Source: Microcebus murinus | Lineage: Eukaryota > Chordata > Mammalia > Primates > Cheirogaleidae | DNA length: 64,000 nt | Reading direction: 5' to 3' | NCBI RefSeq assembly: GCF_040939455.1 | Contig: NC_134106.1 | Location: forward strand, 78,809,001 to 78,873,000 | In this document: piece after piece, positions 60,374 to 64,000 of the stretch | How positions within the stretch are numbered: position 1 is the stretch's first letter | How the letters are laid out: every line of letters starts with the position of its first letter | Position numbers and translations under genes: made by a program | The notes under the pieces: generated by a model | The model's database searches: none | Told to the model about the DNA's origin: nothing | Seen by the model: only the letters and a program-made list of their open reading frames with translations

Positions 60374-60704
60374 ATCAAAGAATAGCCTTTAGGCCAGGCC
60401 CAGTAGCTTGTACCCATAATGCTAGCACTTTGGGAGGCTGAGGCCAGAGGATCACTTGAAGCTAAAGGTCAAGACCAATCTGAACAACATATCAAGACCC
60501 CATCTCTACAAAAATAGAAAAATTAGCTGTGTGTGGTTGTACATGCCTGTAGTCCCAGCTACTTGGGAGGATGAGGGAGGAGGATGGCTTGAGCCCAGGA
60601 GTTTGAGGTTGCAGTGACCTATGATGATATCACTGCACTCCAGCCTGGGGAACAGAGTGAGACCCTGTCCTTAGGAAAAAAAGAAAAATCAAAGTCTAAC
60701 CTTT
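60374..60704 (+). mobile_element. Full-length AluJ-like element with decayed target duplication
   Basis: Body 60391-60687: AGGCCAGGCCCAGTAGCTTGTACCC through linker, right arm and AAAAAAAGAAAAA tail. The flanks ATCAAAGAATAGCCTTT (60374-60390) and ATCAAAGTCTAACCTTT (60688-60704) match at 14 of 17 bases, a target duplication that has since diverged. It inserted next to the antisense L2. Confidence 0.93.
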
Positions 60705-62185
60705 AGATGGTTTCTCAGAAGACCATGTTAGTATATGTATGCAAAAGATACAGATGTTCAAGTCTCTGTGCATCTAATTAGCAAAACAATCAGCAAAACA
60801 GGATCTTTGACCTGATAAAGCCACTAGTCCAATGGAACTATGAAGTAAGCGTGTAAGCTTTCCTTTAAGCCTCAAGGCAAATTTGGACCTTCTGTCTAAG
60901 TCCGCTGACGGGGTGAAGAGCTGAGGTCTTCCCAATCCCATTACACTTCCTCACCTGTGAAGGCAGACTCCCACCACAGGCATCCTAAGTGGCCTCTGCC
61001 CTGGGGGTCGATAGGTCAGGCCCCTTTTCTCCTTTTTGTGAAGGCAATGAACAAGAAAGCAGCTGGGCAGTTTCTACTTTTCTACTTGCTCAGTGCTCAT
61101 CTCCTGCTATCCAGCAGGGAGGGAAAAATGAGGAATGCACCATCCACCTCACCCTCACTGGAGAAACTGTATGTGATCCAGGTTATTCAAACGGCTCTTC
61201 CTTCAAACAGCTTCTTGCTGACTTTATAACCTAGTCTACTGGTATTTTTATAGACAGCTCAGCTCTAAACTCTGGCATGAATAATTGTTACAGGAGCCAT
61301 ACTCCCCAAAAGTAAGCCATGCACATGGAAGATGCTTGGGGTTAGAAAACAGAGGCTGTCAACAGAAACCTTCCCAACCACTTGGCACTTACCAGAAAAA
61401 CCCTGAAAGGTATGAGAGAGGGGTCGGCCATATACCAGCAGGAATCTGGATGATGCTCAAAATGAACTTGTTGAATAATTAATACAAATGGACTACGTAT
61501 GTGCAAAGCCAGTTAACCAAATTTTGAAAAACAGAAATTCTGTCCTAATGATTTTCTAAATGTTTCATAGAAAATTAAATTCAAGAACCACGTGTCCTCC
61601 CCTAGGCTCCACTAGACACAGCCCGTACCATGAAGAGGCAGCTGTTAGTGAGAGAGACCACCCAGGCAGCAGCAGCCGGTGGTTGTCCTGGGGGAGGTTC
61701 TGACCTTCTGCTGGGGGTGGTTCAGGGTGCCCCTCGGTCTTCAGAATTTCTCCATAACATTCCCCAAACTCAGTCACGTAGCTTCCCTTACAGACTGACA
61801 GTTATCAAGAGTAAAGGAAAGCAAATTAATTTGGGCCATCCTAATTTGAAATCAATAATAGACAAATAGAAATTAGGCCAACATTTATATTTTCACTAAG
61901 TATGTAAAATGGTTTGAGTAAATAACAGTCCCAAGAGTTGGCGTGTGGGCGGGTTATACTTAACCTACTTAGGAGAGTAAAATATCTCAGGCACCTCTGA
62001 ACCCCCAATTATATACAAATAACTAATGAACTAATTACAAACCATTAAAGCTGTGACTATGTCTTTCATTTGTATGTCACCCAAAGGGCCTTTCCCTGCA
62101 TTCTAGAAAAAATGATCCTTATTAAAATATGTCACTTATAGGGGACTTCTATTTGGCAACATGTTGTTTGCCTCCTGCAAGGGAA
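60705..62185. other. Single-copy stretch of about 1.5 kb
   Basis: I see no gene or repeat. The ORFs of 60 to 90 codons have no recognisable domain. Confidence 0.35.
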
Positions 62186-62189
62186 TATA

Positions 62190-62330
62190 TTAGTTGATTC
62201 GGTCATTCATTGAGTAATATTTGTTCAATATGTATTACGCACAAAGCTCTGCATTAGTTGCTGCAACCGAATGTGAAGGTAATAACACATCTGAATAAAT
62301 ATAAGGGATATAAAGTCAGAAAGTAGACAT
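62190..62330 (-). mobile_element. Possible L2 3' fragment, antisense
   Basis: GGTCATTCATTGAGTAATATTTGTTCAATATGTATTACGCACAAAGCTCTGC resembles a diverged reverse-complement L2 terminus. Confidence 0.5.
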
Positions 62331-63367
62331 ATGCAGACACACTGAGTAAAGATGCCACAAGAAGTAGAGGGCAAAGAGATCAGCATGGGGACGAATAGGA
62401 CTTGGGCGTGTGTGGATGGGAGGCTGAGAGACCAACTCAGGAGGGGTGGAAAGCACGGCATGAGTTCCACGCAGAACACTGAAATATTTGATATTTGGTT
62501 CCTTTTGTGCATGGAACACAGGAAGGGCTGGTGGAGGACCAGTCAGAAGAAAGAATGCAGATTTAGCATGGAGCACCCTTCAGCCAGATCAGGTATCTAG
62601 ACTGGACAGTCCACACTGAGTCGCTGCTTTTAAGCCAGGGAAGTCATAACAATTGTATTTAAGATGAATAAAGCCAAATTACTTTTCCCTGTCCTCTATA
62701 ACTTAGGGGAGCCTCCTTTGGGTTGGTTGACTTCCCTCCCCAATGCTGGTCTGCATTAATGAGACCTTACTATACAGGCCAGTCTGGGCTGCAGCTCAGA
62801 GCCCTGTGCCCTCCGATGAGATTGGACACTTGCATGACTGCCTGTGCCCACCTCCTTCCTTGAGGACAGCCTGACTGCTCTCCACCTGCTATGCTCAGTT
62901 CCTTCACAACTCACCCCTCTCCAGGGTTTGAAGAATCCTTCCCTTAACAAACCATAATGCCCCAGGTTCTATCTTTCTGCCTTGTTAAACGGTTTGGTTT
63001 CTGCACACAGTCTGAGAGTCCTGCTTGGCTCTATATGCAAATAACATGAATAATTTTCCTTGATGTTTTGTTCTACTGCATTTCATTTGGAACAGAAAAA
63101 CTCCAGGGAGGAAGGATGATGAATTGAAAGAGTAGATAGCAAGTGCCTTGAAATAAGGACATATTCTTCCTTCTACCCTAAATCAGCTTCTTGGAGATTC
63201 TCTTGCTCTCCCAAAACAGACTTCCTTGCCTAATTCTGAGAAAGAACAAAAGTCCTCCAGACAGAGCCCCAGGAAGTCCAGAGCAGAGCTAGTAGCACGT
63301 GCAGCCCCCTCTCATCCCGAACCAGAGGTCCATTTAGAATGAAAACCACTATGTCAAAACACACACG
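62331..63367. other. Single-copy stretch
   Basis: I see no gene or repeat over about 1 kb. Confidence 0.35.
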
Positions 63368-63393
63368 AAAAAAAAAAAAAAAAAAAAAAAAAA
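63368..63393. repeat. A26 homopolymer
   Basis: An uninterrupted run of 26 A directly after ACACACACG, with no recognised retroelement upstream. Confidence 0.97.
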
Positions 63394-63634
63394 CCTATCC
63401 TTCTGTACCATGAGCTCATAACAACATCCAATCTTCCCAATTAGAGCAATAGTGGGAAAGAAATGAGTGGAAACCTCTGGAAGTATCCTCAATTTAATTC
63501 CTCCAAAATAAAATTTTAGTCGGAAAAAAATAAAAGAAGAGACAGAACAGAGGGCCTTTGTTTACACTGCCAATAATATTTTCAAATAAGTTCCTATTTG
63601 TTCCAGTTTTTATTTTAGTTAGGAGGCCATGCTG

Positions 63635-63820
63635 AGGCAGGGGGCAACTTGAGATTTCAACTCTGGGTCTGCCTGCTTTCAAGAGTAACTGTAAGCAAGT
63701 AACTCAAGCTTCCGATTCCTCATCTGTAGAATGGGAAAATAATGGTACCAAGCTAATAGGTCTGTCAAGACTTAAATGAAATACTTGCATATGAAAGTAC
63801 TTAACATGTCAATTTAGGAT
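63635..63820 (-). mobile_element. MIR SINE, antisense
   Basis: GTCTGCCTGCTTTCAAGAG, AAGCAAGTAACTCAAGCTTCCGATTCCTCATCTGTAGAATGGGAAAATAATGGTACC and CTTAAATGAAATACTTGCATATGAAAGTACTTAACA are the reverse-complement MIR core and 5' half. Confidence 0.78.
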
Positions 63821-64000
63821 ATTTTATTGCTAATATTCTTGTACCTAAACTGTTTTATTTAATTAACTATTTCCATCTCCTAAAGTAAAATATTGTTTCC
63901 TTTTAGTTCCCCTAAAGACAGGAGAAAAGATAAACTTTGGGAAAATATGCCAACTCCATTTGGTGTATAAATATTCTAACACTCCTAAGCATCTCTATAA

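Overview
The window is vertebrate nuclear DNA from a strepsirrhine primate, most likely a lemur. The evidence is the repeat content. Several Alu copies (25964-26296, 33911-34240, 43322-43623) carry the extra A/T-rich middle segment (TATATATAGAAAAAATTAGCC-like) and GCTGTGAGCTAGGCTGA-type right arm that I associate with lemur Alus. Three truncated L1 3' ends (21964-22426, 23482-23638, 59353-60043) have a 3' UTR of strepsirrhine rather than human type. A 73-bp element at 4576-4648 has piggyBac-type TTAA flanks and termini, and piggyBac is known to have been recently active in mouse lemurs. The exact species cannot be fixed from the sequence.

I find no protein-coding gene, no CpG island, no promoter and no RNA gene that I can support. 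The DNA is A/T-rich, and every ORF is short enough to occur by chance or lies in a repeat. The window therefore reads as intergenic sequence or a large intron. The identifiable content is mostly a fossil record of mobile elements. Ancient mammalian MIR and L2 fragments are scattered throughout. There are MaLR-type LTRs (13164-13501, the end near 31020, 56735-57190), two copies of one further LTR-like family (26588-27051 and 54196-54616), and hAT and Tigger DNA transposons (11762-11960, 33394-33556, 53080-53320). Old L1M remnants include a 3.1-kb L1 at 37620-40720 with another L1 3' end nested in it. Alu monomers and dimers span several ages.

Layout: 1-2774 is unrepeated, with A/T-rich homeodomain-like motifs. 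2775-17915 mixes old repeats and Alus, with a piggyBac MITE and a four-copy 44-bp tandem array. 17916-31690 is mostly single-copy with scattered insertions. 31690-34512 and 37620-40720 are dense in L1. 43090-43885 is a three-layer nest (Alu in Alu in L2). 44670-53080 is largely single-copy. 53080-60700 is repeat-rich, including an L1 inside an Alu. 60700-64000 is mostly single-copy.

The signals most worth a second look are the 44-bp tandem array at 5814-5984, where each unit carries a STAT-type TTCTGGAAA site; the piggyBac MITE; a hairpin-templated rearrangement inside an Alu at 16562-16591; several perfect palindromes and perfect short tandem duplications; and single-copy stretches that look like candidate conserved noncoding elements. 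No new multi-gene system is visible. Family names come from recognition by eye, so edges are approximate unless a target-site duplication is cited.
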